Shown piece after piece: positions 20,125-29,983 of a stretch of 64,000 bases of DNA (the first letter of the stretch is position 1; the number at the start of each line of letters is the position of its first letter). The stretch is from Veillonella sp. KGMB01456 (GTDB taxonomy: Bacteria > Bacillota > Negativicutes > Veillonellales > Veillonellaceae). The translations under genes were made by a program, and so were the position numbers. Under the pieces are notes generated by a model. That model ran no database searches. It was not told where the DNA came from and worked only from the letters and a program-made list of their open reading frames with translations. The stretch spans positions 1-64,000 of the forward strand of contig NZ_JALKIG010000002.1 in NCBI RefSeq assembly GCF_023051165.1, given 5' to 3'.

Positions 20125-20212
20125 GTATTTATAGGGAATGCCGTATTTATAGGGATGCCGGGGGTTATAGGAATGCCGGTGTTTATAGGGATGCCGAGGT
20201 TTATAGGGGATG
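20125..20212. repeat. Five 17-18 bp tandem repeats before comM
   Basis: Units follow the pattern GTATTTATAGGGAATGCC with drift: 20125-20142, 20143-20159, 20160-20177, 20178-20195 and a decayed fifth copy at 20196-20212. The last copy runs into the comM ribosome-binding region (TAGGGGATG), 8 bp before the start codon. Confidence 0.85.
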
Positions 20213-20219
20213 TTAGGGT

Positions 20220-21761
20220 ATGTATGCAAAAACTAAAGGAATCGTTTTATATGGTTTGGCTGCCAAAGTGGTGACCGTTGAAGTCGATATAGCAAGGGGA
20301 TTGCCTTGTTTTGAAATAGTAGGTTTGCCTACGGCCGCAGTAAGAGAGGCCAAAGAACGGGTTCGGGCGGCCATTCGCAATGCAGGCTTTGAGTTTCCCA
20401 TGAAACGGATTGTCATTAATTTAGCACCGGCGGATATTCGTAAAGACGGCTCAGGCCTCGATTTAGCCATCGCTATGGGCGTTTTATTGGCTTCGGAGGC
20501 TATTCCGTTTAATACCGACCAAAGAGAGGATTTGGCTGAAAATACGATATTTATTGGGGAACTATCCTTAGAGGGACGTTTAAAAGGGACGACCGGTGCT
20601 TTGGCATTGGCTCTCGGTGCAAGAGAACAAAACATACAAAAACTGTATACCGCGCCGGATAATGGTATCGAAATGAAGCATGGTTTCGGTGGTGATGTGG
20701 TGGTGGCTTCGAGCCTTAAAGATTTGGTAGCTATGGTTCTTGGGAAAATACCGGAGATTATGGCAAAACCCGCAACACAAGGTACTCATTCGTTGCAGCG
20801 ACTGGCCGATTTTTCAGAGGTAAAAGGTCAGATTATAGCCAAAAAAGCCCTTGAGATAGCCGCCGCCGGTGGTCATCACGTACTGCTTACCGGTTCGCCG
20901 GGGGCCGGTAAAACTATGCTGGCTAAAGCTATGCCGTCCATATTGCCGCCTTTGACCGAAGAAGAACAGCTCAGCATCAGCCGCATCTATAGTGTGGCCG
21001 GTTTATTGCCGACGGAAGGCCTGATGCAGGTACGACCATTTCGCAGTCCTCATCATACTATTACGTTGGCCGGCATGGCCGGAGGTGGGAGTATTCCGAA
21101 ACCCGGTGAGTTAACGTTGAGTCATGAAGGTGTTTTATTTTTAGATGAAGCACCGGAATTTTCTCGGTCGGTACTGGAAGTTTTGCGCCAACCTTTGGAA
21201 GAAGGGGTTATCCATATTTCGAGAGCCAATGGTACATTCTCGTATCCGTGCCGCTTCATTTTATTGATGGCGATGAACCCCTGTCCGTGTGGCTGGCATG
21301 ATGGTGGTGAAGGTCATACTTGTACTTGTACACCGTGGCAAATTGAAAGTTATGTTAAACGCTTATCGGGACCGCTATTGGATAGAATCGATATGGTGAT
21401 TCATGTAACGAGACCTACTTATGAAGAATTACAAGCTGTTGGTGATGCTGAAACGTCAGCAACCATTCGTGAACGTGTTATCAGCGCTCGTGAAATTCAA
21501 CGAAAACGTTCTATAGCGTTACATTTTAGTGACGGTAATCGAGTCTTGCTTAATAGTGAACTAAGTCATAGACAGTTGATGCTTGCCTGTGAGGTAACCG
21601 ATGAAGCGCAGCAAGTCTTAGCACAGACTTTTCAAAATTTAGACATTAGCATACGCAGCTATGACAAGATTTTACGAGTAGCTAGGACTATTGCCGATTT
21701 GGCCGGCGCAGAACGGGTAGATATTTCACACGTAGCGGAAGCATTGAGCTACCGCATGTAA
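20220..21761 (+). CDS. comM: ComM/YifB family AAA+ ATPase
   Basis: Mg-chelatase-like AAA+ protein. ComM in naturally competent bacteria is a hexameric helicase that promotes branch migration during transformation. There is an N-terminal Lon-protease-like fold (about 1-190), Walker A GSPGAGKTM (about 222-230), Walker B FLDEAPEF and a C-terminal domain with the CPCG zinc-type motif NPCPCGWHDG. The length of 513 residues is typical. The start ATG follows a weak site formed by the end of a tandem repeat array. It is followed by dprA after 134 bp. Confidence 0.92.
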   Translation: MYAKTKGIVLYGLAAKVVTVEVDIARGLPCFEIVGLPTAAVREAKERVRAAIRNAGFEFPMKRIVINLAPADIRKDGSGLDLAIAMGVLLASEAIPFNTDQREDLAENTIFIGELSLEGRLKGTTGALALALGAREQNIQKLYTAPDNGIEMKHGFGGDVVVASSLKDLVAMVLGKIPEIMAKPATQGTHSLQRLADFSEVKGQIIAKKALEIAAAGGHHVLLTGSPGAGKTMLAKAMPSILPPLTEEEQLSISRIYSVAGLLPTEGLMQVRPFRSPHHTITLAGMAGGGSIPKPGELTLSHEGVLFLDEAPEFSRSVLEVLRQPLEEGVIHISRANGTFSYPCRFILLMAMNPCPCGWHDGGEGHTCTCTPWQIESYVKRLSGPLLDRIDMVIHVTRPTYEELQAVGDAETSATIRERVISAREIQRKRSIALHFSDGNRVLLNSELSHRQLMLACEVTDEAQQVLAQTFQNLDISIRSYDKILRVARTIADLAGAERVDISHVAEALSYRM

Positions 21762-21895
21762 GAGCTAACGAGGTTAAATAATAAGGTAAACATCAAATAG
21801 AGGTTATTATTAAAGTTAAAGACATTCCATAATCTGCTGAATTTCGTATAGCGATTATATATTGTTTATAATTTAAAGGGGATGGGGAGTACAGT

Positions 21896-23062
21896 ATGGT
21901 GCAAGCAACAGAATTAACTGACGATCGACTTATTTTAGCCGCTTTAGGAAGTTTGCCGGGTATAGGAAGTGTAACAATTAGTGAAGCCTTAAAGCGCTAT
22001 GGCACACCTATTGAACTATGGCAAACCGTACAAAAAGATAAAGCAGTTGACGATACTTTGCAGGTTAAAAAGCAATATAAATCAGCGTTAGTAAAAGGAA
22101 TATTAACTATGGATTTAGGTAAGCTTGAGCATGATTTGAACAATTATCATATTCAGGTAGTCGGCTTTCACGATGAAGCCTATCCTGAAGAATTACGTGA
22201 AATATTTAATCCGCCGCAAGTTTTATTTTATCGCGGCAATTTAAAGACATTTAAAAATCCCCGTAAAATCGCTATGGTGGGAGCCCGTAATTGTACGCCC
22301 TACGGGCGCAATGTAGCCACTGTTTTTGCAGCCGAACTGGCGAGATATGGTATCGCTGTCGTCAGTGGGGGTGCCCGCGGTATTGATTCGTATGCTCATG
22401 AAGGGGCTCTCAAGGGGCATGGTCAGACGATCGCTGTTATGGGCTGTGGTCTGGACCAAAGCTATCCACGCAGTAATGCCCGTTTATTTCAAAAAATAAT
22501 TGAAAATGATGGCCTTTTGTTGTCGGAATACGGTCCCGGTGTACAAGCTAAGGCGGGATTCTTTCCTATGCGCAACCGCATCATCAGTGGGCTTTCGCGC
22601 GGTGTTATAGTCGTAGAAGCCAAGTCACGCAGTGGTTCATTGATTACCGCCGATATGGCGAACAATGAAGGGCGAGATGTTTTCACTGTGCCGGGGAATA
22701 TATTGACTAATGAATTTGCAGGCAATCATTGGCTGTTAGAAGAGGGGGCTATTTTATTAATAAAGCCCTCTCAAGTGCCTGATATGTATAATTGGCAATG
22801 CTTGGAAGGCGCCGGTGAGGAAAAAAGCAGTAGCCATAAAGGCGTGGGTGTGTTAAGCTTTAGTGTGGAGGAACGAAAGATTTTAGCGTCATTATCCAAT
22901 GAAAAAGAAACATCGTTGGAAACGTTAGCTATGACGACAAAACTTTCAGAGGGAGCCCTCCATTTGAGTTTATTGTCCTTAGAACTTAAGCAGTGTATTG
23001 AACGAACTGCTTCAAAAGGGTATATAATATTGGAATTCGGGAGGAATCAGTTTGTCCATTAA
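21896..23062 (+). CDS. dprA: DNA processing protein DprA
   Basis: Loads RecA on incoming single-stranded DNA during natural transformation. The extended Rossmann fold (about 110-300) carries MVGARNCTPYGRN and VVSGGARGIDSYAHEGAL, both family signatures. A SAM-like N-terminal region and a winged-helix-like C-terminal domain (about 320-388) flank it. Length is 388 residues. A TATAAT-like box at 21869 may be its promoter. The stop overlaps the topA start by 11 bp. Together with comM, comEA and comEC it supports competence. Confidence 0.94.
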   Translation: MVQATELTDDRLILAALGSLPGIGSVTISEALKRYGTPIELWQTVQKDKAVDDTLQVKKQYKSALVKGILTMDLGKLEHDLNNYHIQVVGFHDEAYPEELREIFNPPQVLFYRGNLKTFKNPRKIAMVGARNCTPYGRNVATVFAAELARYGIAVVSGGARGIDSYAHEGALKGHGQTIAVMGCGLDQSYPRSNARLFQKIIENDGLLLSEYGPGVQAKAGFFPMRNRIISGLSRGVIVVEAKSRSGSLITADMANNEGRDVFTVPGNILTNEFAGNHWLLEEGAILLIKPSQVPDMYNWQCLEGAGEEKSSSHKGVGVLSFSVEERKILASLSNEKETSLETLAMTTKLSEGALHLSLLSLELKQCIERTASKGYIILEFGRNQFVH

Positions 23063-25358
23063 ACGTTCCATCGTAATCGGTGAGAAAGACACCGCAACTG
23101 GTAAAAAAGAAGAACGCCGTTTGGAAGGCAAAGTGGCGGTTACCGCCAAGGGGAAAGCCAAACCGGTTATGCAGGCTGTAGGTGATTTAGCCAAAACATT
23201 GCCACCTCGTACGTATAATCCGGATGGTAAAACGTTGGTGATTGTGGAATCACCGGCAAAATCTAAAACTATTGAAAAATTCTTAGGCCCTGACTATATT
23301 GTTAAAGCAAGTATGGGGCATTTACGTGACTTACCAAAAAGTCAGCTTGGTATTGATATTGAAAACGGTTTTGTACCGCGTTATTCTAATTTGACGACTC
23401 GTAAAAAGTTGATTGAAGAGTTATTACATGATGCGGACGAATCAAAAGCCATTTTACTGGCTACTGACCCGGACCGTGAAGGGGAAGCCATTTCCTGGCA
23501 TTTAGCCTATATACTGAATGTGGATGAAGCTTCCAAATGTCGTATTACGTTTAACGAAATTACAAAGCATGCCGTGGCGGAAGCGATTAATTCGCCACGT
23601 ACGATTGATAAAAATATGGTGGATGCCCAACAGGCTCGTCGTATGCTCGACCGTATTGTAGGTTATAAATTAAGTCCTTTATTATGGCGTAAAGTGTGTA
23701 AAGGCCTCAGTGCCGGCCGCGTACAGTCCGTAGCCGTTCGTTTGATTTGTGAACGGGAACAAGAAATTCAAGCATTTATTCCGGAAGAATATTGGTCCAT
23801 TGAAGGGCAATATATGACGACGGATAAGGAAAGCTTTACGGCTGAACTGACACATAAAGGTGATGAAAAAATCACTATCCCTGATGAAGCGACAGCGGAA
23901 GCTATTAAATCAGACATTGCCGGTCAGACGGCGGAAGTTATCAAAGTAGAGCGTCGCAAGCGTTCCCGCAAAGCACCGGCACCGTTTACCACATCGACTT
24001 TGCAACAGGAAGGTGTTCGTAAGCTTAATTTCGGCGCCAAGCGTACCATGATGATTGCTCAGCATTTATATGAAGGCCTCGAAATCGGCGGCTACGGCCA
24101 TGTCGGTTTGATTACCTATATGCGTACGGACTCTACCCGTATTGCCGTTGAAATGCAACAGGCTGCGAAGACATATATTCTAAATCATTTTGGCAAAGAA
24201 TATTATCCGGCTAAACCGAATGTGTTCGGTACGAAGGAAAGCAGTCAGGATGCGCATGAAGCGATTCGACCTACTTCGCTTGAATTACCACCTAAAATGG
24301 TAGAGCCCTTCCTTAGTCGTGATGAATTAAAGCTGTATACTTTGATTTGGAATCGCTTTATGGCGAGCCAGATGGCACCGCAACAATCGGAAACGGTAAC
24401 GGCCCAATTACAGGTTGATGACTATAAATTGCGTGCATCCGGTAGTAAAGTAGTATTTAAAGGCTTTACGGAAGTTTACGAAGAAGCTAAAAAAGATGGG
24501 GATGAACCAAAATTAATTCCTATTATGGCGGAAGGCGATACGGTAGCGAATAAAGAAATTTTGCCGGAACAACATTTTACACAACCGCCGGCTCGTTATT
24601 CGGAAGCCAGCCTCATTAAAACGTTGGAAGAACGCGGTATTGGTCGTCCAAGTACATACGCACCAATTATCGATACTATTATGTCCCGTAACTATGTGGA
24701 AAAACAGGATAAGCAATTTGTGCCAACCGAACTGGGTTTTGTAGTGGTTGACTTCTTGATTGCTCACTTTGAAAAATTTATCAATGTAGACTTCACCGTT
24801 CATTTGGAAAAAGATCTGGATGATATTGCCAGTGGTGAAGAAACCTATCAGGATGTTTTAAGTGAATTCTATACTGTGTTTGCTCAGGAATTGGAGGAGG
24901 CGAATGAAGTAGATAAGGTTAAAATCGCCGATGAAGAAAGCGATGTTATCTGCGATGTTTGCGGCAATCCGATGGTGTATAAATTCGGTCGTTTCGGCCG
25001 TTTCTTGGCATGCTCCAATTTCCCTGAATGTAAAAATACTAAGCCGATTACGGTCAGCACCGGTGTGACCTGTCCAAAATGTCATGAAGGGACGATTGTG
25101 GAACGTAAATCGAAACGCGGTCGTATTTTCTACGGTTGCGATCGTTATCCCGCTTGTGATTTCACCTTGTGGAATAAACCAATTAACGAGACTTGTGAAA
25201 CTTGCGGCAGTATTATGACAGAAAAGACGTATAAGAACGGTACAACGAAGAAGTTCTGTTCCAATGAAAATTGTCCGACGCAGCCTAAGAAACGAACGCG
25301 TAAGAAAAAGGCTGATGATGGAGAGAAAAGTACCACTGATTCAAAATCAGCAGAATAA
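23052..25358 (+). CDS. topA: DNA topoisomerase I
   Basis: Type IA topoisomerase that relaxes negative supercoils. The Toprim domain begins near residue 60 (TLVIVESPAKSKT) with the metal-binding motif DPDREGE near 139-145. The catalytic Tyr is about residue 356 in ITYMRTDST. Three C-terminal four-cysteine zinc modules follow (CDVC...C, CPKC...C, CETC...C). The start is TTG, preceded by GGGAGG inside the end of dprA. The 58 residues before the Toprim domain are a lysine-rich extension longer than usual. Length is 768 residues. Confidence 0.95.
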   Translation: MSIKRSIVIGEKDTATGKKEERRLEGKVAVTAKGKAKPVMQAVGDLAKTLPPRTYNPDGKTLVIVESPAKSKTIEKFLGPDYIVKASMGHLRDLPKSQLGIDIENGFVPRYSNLTTRKKLIEELLHDADESKAILLATDPDREGEAISWHLAYILNVDEASKCRITFNEITKHAVAEAINSPRTIDKNMVDAQQARRMLDRIVGYKLSPLLWRKVCKGLSAGRVQSVAVRLICEREQEIQAFIPEEYWSIEGQYMTTDKESFTAELTHKGDEKITIPDEATAEAIKSDIAGQTAEVIKVERRKRSRKAPAPFTTSTLQQEGVRKLNFGAKRTMMIAQHLYEGLEIGGYGHVGLITYMRTDSTRIAVEMQQAAKTYILNHFGKEYYPAKPNVFGTKESSQDAHEAIRPTSLELPPKMVEPFLSRDELKLYTLIWNRFMASQMAPQQSETVTAQLQVDDYKLRASGSKVVFKGFTEVYEEAKKDGDEPKLIPIMAEGDTVANKEILPEQHFTQPPARYSEASLIKTLEERGIGRPSTYAPIIDTIMSRNYVEKQDKQFVPTELGFVVVDFLIAHFEKFINVDFTVHLEKDLDDIASGEETYQDVLSEFYTVFAQELEEANEVDKVKIADEESDVICDVCGNPMVYKFGRFGRFLACSNFPECKNTKPITVSTGVTCPKCHEGTIVERKSKRGRIFYGCDRYPACDFTLWNKPINETCETCGSIMTEKTYKNGTTKKFCSNENCPTQPKKRTRKKKADDGEKSTTDSKSAE

Positions 25359-25401
25359 AACTAATAGATTATTAATATAGAAATATCAAAAGGAGGATAT
25401 T

Positions 25402-26712
25402 GTGACTACATCTAAAGTTACGATTATCGGAGCCGGACTTGCCGGTTCGGAAGCGGCTTGGCAACTGGCTAAGCGCAATATACCCGTTACTTTGTATGAA
25501 ATGCGGCCACAACGGACTTCGCCGGCCCATCATACAGAAAATTTTGCCGAATTGGTGTGCAGTAATTCCCTGCGGGCCGGAAATATAGAAAATGCCGTAG
25601 GCCTTTTAAAAGAAGAAATGCGTCAGCTTGATTCTTTAATTATGGCCTGTGCCGATGCTACGGCCGTACCGGCCGGTGGTGCCTTGGCGGTGGATCGCCA
25701 TTTATTTAGTGAAATGGTAACGAAGAAATTATCGGAACATCCGATGGTAACGGTTATCCGCGAAGAAGTGACGGAATTACCGAAGGAGGGCATCGTTATC
25801 GTAGCGGCGGGGCCGCTCATGTCGGATGCTTTAGCTGAACAGGTTAAAGCCAAAACAGGGACTGCCGATTTTTATTTCTATGATGCGGCGGCTCCGATTG
25901 TAACGGCCGAATCACTTAACTATGATAAAGTATTTGCCGCTTCCCGCTATGACAAGGGTGATGCGGATTACTTGAACTGTCCGATGACGGAAGAAGAGTA
26001 TAAAGCCTTTTGGGATGCTTTGACGACCGCTGAAGTAGCGGAAGTTAAAGAGTTTGAAAAAGAGCAATATTTTGAAGGCTGTATGCCCGTAGAAATCATG
26101 GCATCCCGCGGTATCGATACCTTGCGCTTCGGGCCGTTAAAACCGGTTGGCCTTGTAGATAAACGAACCAATCAGGAATCCTATGCTGTAGTACAGCTTC
26201 GCAAAGAAAACAAAGAAGCGACCATGTTTAACTTAGTCGGTTTCCAGACACATCTTAAATGGGGCGAACAAAAACGTGTTTTCTCCATGATTCCGGGCCT
26301 CGAAAATGCGGAATTTATCCGCTATGGCGTAATGCACCGCAACAGCTATATCAATTCACCGACTTTATTAAATGAATACTTCCAACTGATTGAAGATCCA
26401 AGATTCTTCTTTGCCGGTCAGATGACAGGTGTCGAAGGCTACTTGGAATCGGCTGCCTCGGGCCTTATGGCAGGCCTTCATGTTAGTCGTATTTTAGAAG
26501 AAAAAGTGCCGGTAAGCTTCCCGCGCACTACGGCGATGGGCGGTTTAAGCCATTACATCAGTGCGTATGAAGGCTCCGATTTCCAACCGATGAATATTAA
26601 CTTTGGTATAATGGAATCATGGCCGACTAAAGTACGTAAAAAGAAAGAAAAAAATGCTTTAATTGCGCAGCGTGCGTTGGATACGTTAGCGAAGTTGAAG
26701 GAGGAATTATAA
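25402..26712 (+). CDS. trmFO: tRNA uridine-54 C5-methyltransferase TrmFO
   Basis: FAD- and methylenetetrahydrofolate-dependent enzyme that makes ribothymidine-54 in the T loop of tRNA. The N-terminal dinucleotide-binding motif [13 protein letters not shown] and the family block [12 protein letters not shown] are clear. The length of 436 residues is normal. It starts with GTG after AGGAGG. The stop overlaps the hslV start by 1 bp. The position between topA and hslVU matches Bacillus, although xerC, which sits here in Bacillus, is missing. Confidence 0.95.
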   Translation: MTTSKVTIIGAGLAGSEAAWQLAKRNIPVTLYEMRPQRTSPAHHTENFAELVCSNSLRAGNIENAVGLLKEEMRQLDSLIMACADATAVPAGGALAVDRHLFSEMVTKKLSEHPMVTVIREEVTELPKEGIVIVAAGPLMSDALAEQVKAKTGTADFYFYDAAAPIVTAESLNYDKVFAASRYDKGDADYLNCPMTEEEYKAFWDALTTAEVAEVKEFEKEQYFEGCMPVEIMASRGIDTLRFGPLKPVGLVDKRTNQESYAVVQLRKENKEATMFNLVGFQTHLKWGEQKRVFSMIPGLENAEFIRYGVMHRNSYINSPTLLNEYFQLIEDPRFFFAGQMTGVEGYLESAASGLMAGLHVSRILEEKVPVSFPRTTAMGGLSHYISAYEGSDFQPMNINFGIMESWPTKVRKKKEKNALIAQRALDTLAKLKEEL

Positions 26713-27257
26713 TGAGTGTAGAATTTCACGCAACTACAATTTGTGCCGTTAAACGTGATAAATCTGTTGCCATTGCCGGTGACGGACAGGTTACGATGGG
26801 ACAAAGTGTAGTTATGAAAAATACGGCCCAAAAGGTGCGCCGTTTGTATAATGGCAAGGTTATCTCCGGTTTTGCCGGATCCGTAGCCGATGCCTTTACT
26901 TTGTTTGATAAGTTTGAAGCTAAGCTTAATCAATATAACGGGCAATTGGTGCGTAGTGCCGTAGAACTTGCTAAAGAATGGCGCAGCGATAAAATGCTTC
27001 GTAATTTGGAAGCACTTTTATTAGTAACAGATGGTAAAACTATTTTATTGGTGTCCGGTAACGGTGAAGTCATCGAACCGGATGACGGTATTTGTGCTAT
27101 CGGTTCCGGCGGCAATTATGCGTTGGCAGCGGCTCGCGCTTTAGCGGCCAATACAGAGCTTAGTGCTCGTGAAATTGCCGAGAAAGCACTTCATATTGCA
27201 GCCGATATCTGCGTATATACAAACCATAATGTTATTGTTGAAGAGTTGTCTGAATAG
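26712..27257 (+). CDS. hslV: ATP-dependent protease subunit HslV (ClpQ)
   Basis: Proteasome-like peptidase that degrades unfolded proteins fed by HslU. The family core SGDG-like [11 protein letters not shown] and [17 protein letters not shown] are present, and the length of 181 residues is typical. The N-terminus is [10 protein letters not shown] rather than the MTT type of E. coli. Removal of Met1 would expose Ser2, as in the Bacillus subtilis protein, which uses an N-terminal serine nucleophile. It lies in an operon with trmFO; hslU follows after about 105 bp. Confidence 0.94.
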   Translation: MSVEFHATTICAVKRDKSVAIAGDGQVTMGQSVVMKNTAQKVRRLYNGKVISGFAGSVADAFTLFDKFEAKLNQYNGQLVRSAVELAKEWRSDKMLRNLEALLLVTDGKTILLVSGNGEVIEPDDGICAIGSGGNYALAAARALAANTELSAREIAEKALHIAADICVYTNHNVIVEELSE

Positions 27258-27277
27258 TTATAACCGGTATGGGCTAT

Positions 27278-27307
27278 AGCTATTAAGGTTACAGCTATTA
27301 ATGTTAC
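27278..27307. repeat. Two 15-bp tandem repeats
   Basis: AGCTATTAAGGTTAC is followed at once by AGCTATTAATGTTAC, then a decayed partial copy, in the gap between hslV and hslU. Confidence 0.75.
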
Positions 27308-27362
27308 AGTTAACAAGACCGTGTTATCGACATAGGTAGCCGGCCTTATTCTGGAGGTTTTG

Positions 27363-28766
27363 ATGGATACTAATAACTTTACACCGCGTCAGATTGTGGC
27401 GGAGTTGGATAAATATGTTATCGGGCAATCGGAAGCCAAGAAAATGGTAGCCATTGCCTTGCGTAATCGCTGGCGTGCCAAACAATTGCCGGAAGATGTA
27501 CGCGAAGAGTATACGCCAAAAAATATTTTACTCATCGGCCCTACCGGTGTCGGTAAAACGGAATTGGCTCGTCGTATGGCGAAATTGGTAAAGGCTCCGT
27601 TTGTTAAAGTGGAAGCCACTAAGTTTACCGAAGTAGGCTATGTGGGTCGTGATGTGGACCAAATGATTCGTGATTTGGTTGAAAACTCCGTGCGCATGGT
27701 TAAAGAAGAAATGATGGAAGGACAGCAGGAAAAAGCGGAAGAACTTGCCAATAAACGTTTATTGCAAATTCTTTGGCCTAAAAAAGAGTCGGAATCTAAA
27801 AAGATGACTAATCCTTTGGAAATGCTTTTTGCCAGTCCTGAAGATACAGAAAAAGAAGAAGCTAAAAAAGAACAAGAAGAACCGGAAATGTCTGAAAAAC
27901 GGACCCAGTTCTTTGAACAATTGAAGAACGGTCTCATGGATAGCCGTGAAATCGAAATTGAAGTAGAAGAACAGGCCAAAGCATTTGCTATGCCTTTAAA
28001 TGGTTCGCCTGACGGTATGGGTACCGATATTTCCGAAATGTTTGGTAATTTATTACCGAAGAAAAAGAAAAAACGCCATACCACAGTAGGGCAGGCGCGT
28101 AAAATCTTCGTTCAGGAAGAAGCTCAAAAATTATTGGATATGGATGCCGTTACGGATCGTGCCGTGGAGTTGGCTGAACAAGAGGGAATTGTATTCATCG
28201 ACGAATTCGACAAAATTGCGGCTCGCAGCGGTGCGTCCGGTCCCGATGTATCCCGTGAAGGCGTACAGCGCGATATTTTACCTATCGTAGAAGGTGCAAC
28301 AGTAAATACGAAATACGGTCCTATTAAAACGGAACATATCTTGTTTATTGCGGCCGGTGCCTTCCATGTGTCGAAACCATCCGATTTAATTCCTGAATTA
28401 CAGGGCCGTTTCCCGATTCGTGTAGAACTTAACAGCTTGACGCAGGAAGATTTCAAAGAAATTTTGACGACACCGCAACAAGCATTATTAAAACAATATC
28501 ATATGCTTCTTAAAGCGGATAAAGTGACCATTCACTTTAAAGAAGAAGCCATCGATAAAATCGCCGAATTGGCCTATCGCGTAAATAATGAAACGGAAGA
28601 TATCGGTGCTCGTCGTTTACATACGATTTTAGAGAAATTATTGCAGGATATTTCCTTTAATGCACCACCGGCTGAAGAAGTAGACGTAACCATTACTGCT
28701 GAAATGGTTGAAGAACGCTTAGGTACTATCGTTCAAGACGTTGATTTGTCCGAGTATATTCTATAA
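27363..28766 (+). CDS. hslU: HslU ATPase (ClpY)
   Basis: AAA+ unfoldase that feeds substrates to HslV. Walker A is GPTGVGKT (59-66), Walker B FIDEFDKIA near residue 278. The I domain (about 110-240) is rich in Lys and Glu. The C-terminus EYIL fits the tail that docks into HslV. The ATG at 27363 follows GGAGG; the TTG one codon earlier is ignored. Length is 467 residues. In Bacillus codY follows hslU; here a terminator and a convergent LysR gene follow instead. Confidence 0.95.
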   Translation: MDTNNFTPRQIVAELDKYVIGQSEAKKMVAIALRNRWRAKQLPEDVREEYTPKNILLIGPTGVGKTELARRMAKLVKAPFVKVEATKFTEVGYVGRDVDQMIRDLVENSVRMVKEEMMEGQQEKAEELANKRLLQILWPKKESESKKMTNPLEMLFASPEDTEKEEAKKEQEEPEMSEKRTQFFEQLKNGLMDSREIEIEVEEQAKAFAMPLNGSPDGMGTDISEMFGNLLPKKKKKRHTTVGQARKIFVQEEAQKLLDMDAVTDRAVELAEQEGIVFIDEFDKIAARSGASGPDVSREGVQRDILPIVEGATVNTKYGPIKTEHILFIAAGAFHVSKPSDLIPELQGRFPIRVELNSLTQEDFKEILTTPQQALLKQYHMLLKADKVTIHFKEEAIDKIAELAYRVNNETEDIGARRLHTILEKLLQDISFNAPPAEEVDVTITAEMVEERLGTIVQDVDLSEYIL

Positions 28767-28862
28767 AAGTGCGTTAAATATAAAACATTAGTTATCCTAA
28801 ACCTTTGGTAAGAGCGGTATAGAGAACGCAGAACGGCTCATTTTAGGAGCTATCATACTAAT

Positions 28863-28927
28863 AAAAAAGCAATCCATAAGGCGAGAAACTCTGATTGACA
28901 GAGCCTTTGCCTGCGGATTGCTTTTTT
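28863..28927. terminator. Bidirectional terminator between hslU and the LysR gene
   Basis: AAAAAAGCAATCC (28863-28875) pairs with GGATTGCTTTTTT (28915-28927), enclosing a CTCTG/CAGAG inner hairpin. A and T tracts on both sides allow it to end the two convergent transcripts. Confidence 0.88.
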
Positions 28928-28995
28928 GCTAGGTGGTCGTTTTAGGTTTTCGTTTTGTCCTATAAGCCTCGTTTTGACTATGGAGACATTGTTTT

Positions 28996-29823
28996 TTATA
29001 ACAACTGTTCCATTAAATGACGGTGTTTTTTCAAGGAATTCATATAAAACGGTATGGTAGCAGCGTCCTCTTTAATAGGAATCTTGATGCGATTTTCGGG
29101 GACATGCCAATTCAGTTTGCTCACGTTGGTAATAAAGCTGGGCAAATTGGAAGCCGCTACTAAGGCATTAAATGTTTCCGGCTCGCTTTGCTTGATAAAG
29201 GTCGTTTCGGTCAATTGATTGACAAAATCCTCCCAAATGCCGAGCTGAGTACGCAGTAACATGGTTAAACCGGCTAAATCTTCTTTTGTGACAAATTCTC
29301 GGTCCGCCAACGGATGGTCGGGTGGAACAGTGAGTGACAACACTTCGTTAAAGAACAGTTCAGTAATCACTTTTGGGTTATCGATAGGCTTGTCGGTGAT
29401 GACCAGCTGGCATTCTTCATTTAACAGCTTTTCTCTCAGTGTTTGGTCATCCGCCATTTCTGTGTTTAATTTTTGCTCTAACTTACGTTCTTTGGCTCGA
29501 TACTCTACTTTATATAAAGGACCGGGCGCGGAGGCCCCCACATATAAGACCACTTGTTGTAACGCATATTGATGGATTTTTTGATAAAAATCATCCGTAT
29601 GACGCAGTAATTGACGCGCTTGCGATACGGTGTAGTAACCGGTATCGGTAAGGGTCATGCGATTCTTGGTGCGTATAAATAATTGAATGCCCAGTTCATC
29701 TTCCAAGCGCTGCATGCTTCGCGTCAGAGCCGGTTGGGATATATTAAGCTGTTCTGCCGCTTTTGATAAAGTGCCGAAATCATTGAATGCAATTAATTGT
29801 TCTAATAAGATTAAATCAATCAT
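28996..29823 (-). CDS. LysR-family transcriptional regulator
   Basis: The 275-residue regulator has an N-terminal winged helix-turn-helix (about 1-60; NISQPALTRSMQRLEDELG is the LysR signature) and a shortened type 2 periplasmic-binding-fold effector domain. The ATG follows AAAGGAG. It is divergent from the flavodoxin operon with a 244-bp gap, so that operon is a natural candidate target. The gap contains a perfect ATAAAATTTTAT palindrome (29888-29899) near this gene. The ligand is unknown. Confidence 0.9.
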   Translation of the reverse strand: MIDLILLEQLIAFNDFGTLSKAAEQLNISQPALTRSMQRLEDELGIQLFIRTKNRMTLTDTGYYTVSQARQLLRHTDDFYQKIHQYALQQVVLYVGASAPGPLYKVEYRAKERKLEQKLNTEMADDQTLREKLLNEECQLVITDKPIDNPKVITELFFNEVLSLTVPPDHPLADREFVTKEDLAGLTMLLRTQLGIWEDFVNQLTETTFIKQSEPETFNALVAASNLPSFITNVSKLNWHVPENRIKIPIKEDAATIPFYMNSLKKHRHLMEQLL

Positions 29824-29887
29824 GGTAAACTCCTTTTGGTGTAACGGTTACTACGAATTTACTATGCACAATAATTATAGCATACTC

Positions 29888-29899
29888 ATAAAATTTTAT
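29888..29899. promoter_or_regulatory. Palindrome in the divergent LysR promoter region
   Basis: ATAAAATTTTAT is a perfect 12-bp palindrome 65 bp upstream of the LysR start. It could be an autoregulatory operator, but A/T-rich palindromes arise by chance in such DNA. Confidence 0.3.
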
Positions 29900-29952
29900 C
29901 ATAATAGATAGTTAGGCTTTTTCAAAATATTTAAAAACTTAGAACTATTTAC

Positions 29953-29983
29953 TTGACTTGAAGTTAACATCAAGGAATATAAT
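29953..29983 (+). promoter_or_regulatory. MerR-type promoter with long spacer, before the flavodoxin operon
   Basis: TTGACT (29953-29958) and TATAAT (29978-29983) are 19 bp apart rather than 17. The spacer is filled by the near-perfect dyad CTTGAAGTTAACATCAAG (29957-29974). A 19-20 bp spacer with a dyad inside it is the hallmark of promoters activated by MerR-family proteins through DNA distortion. No MerR gene is in the window. A LysR-type site is the alternative reading. Confidence 0.65.
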
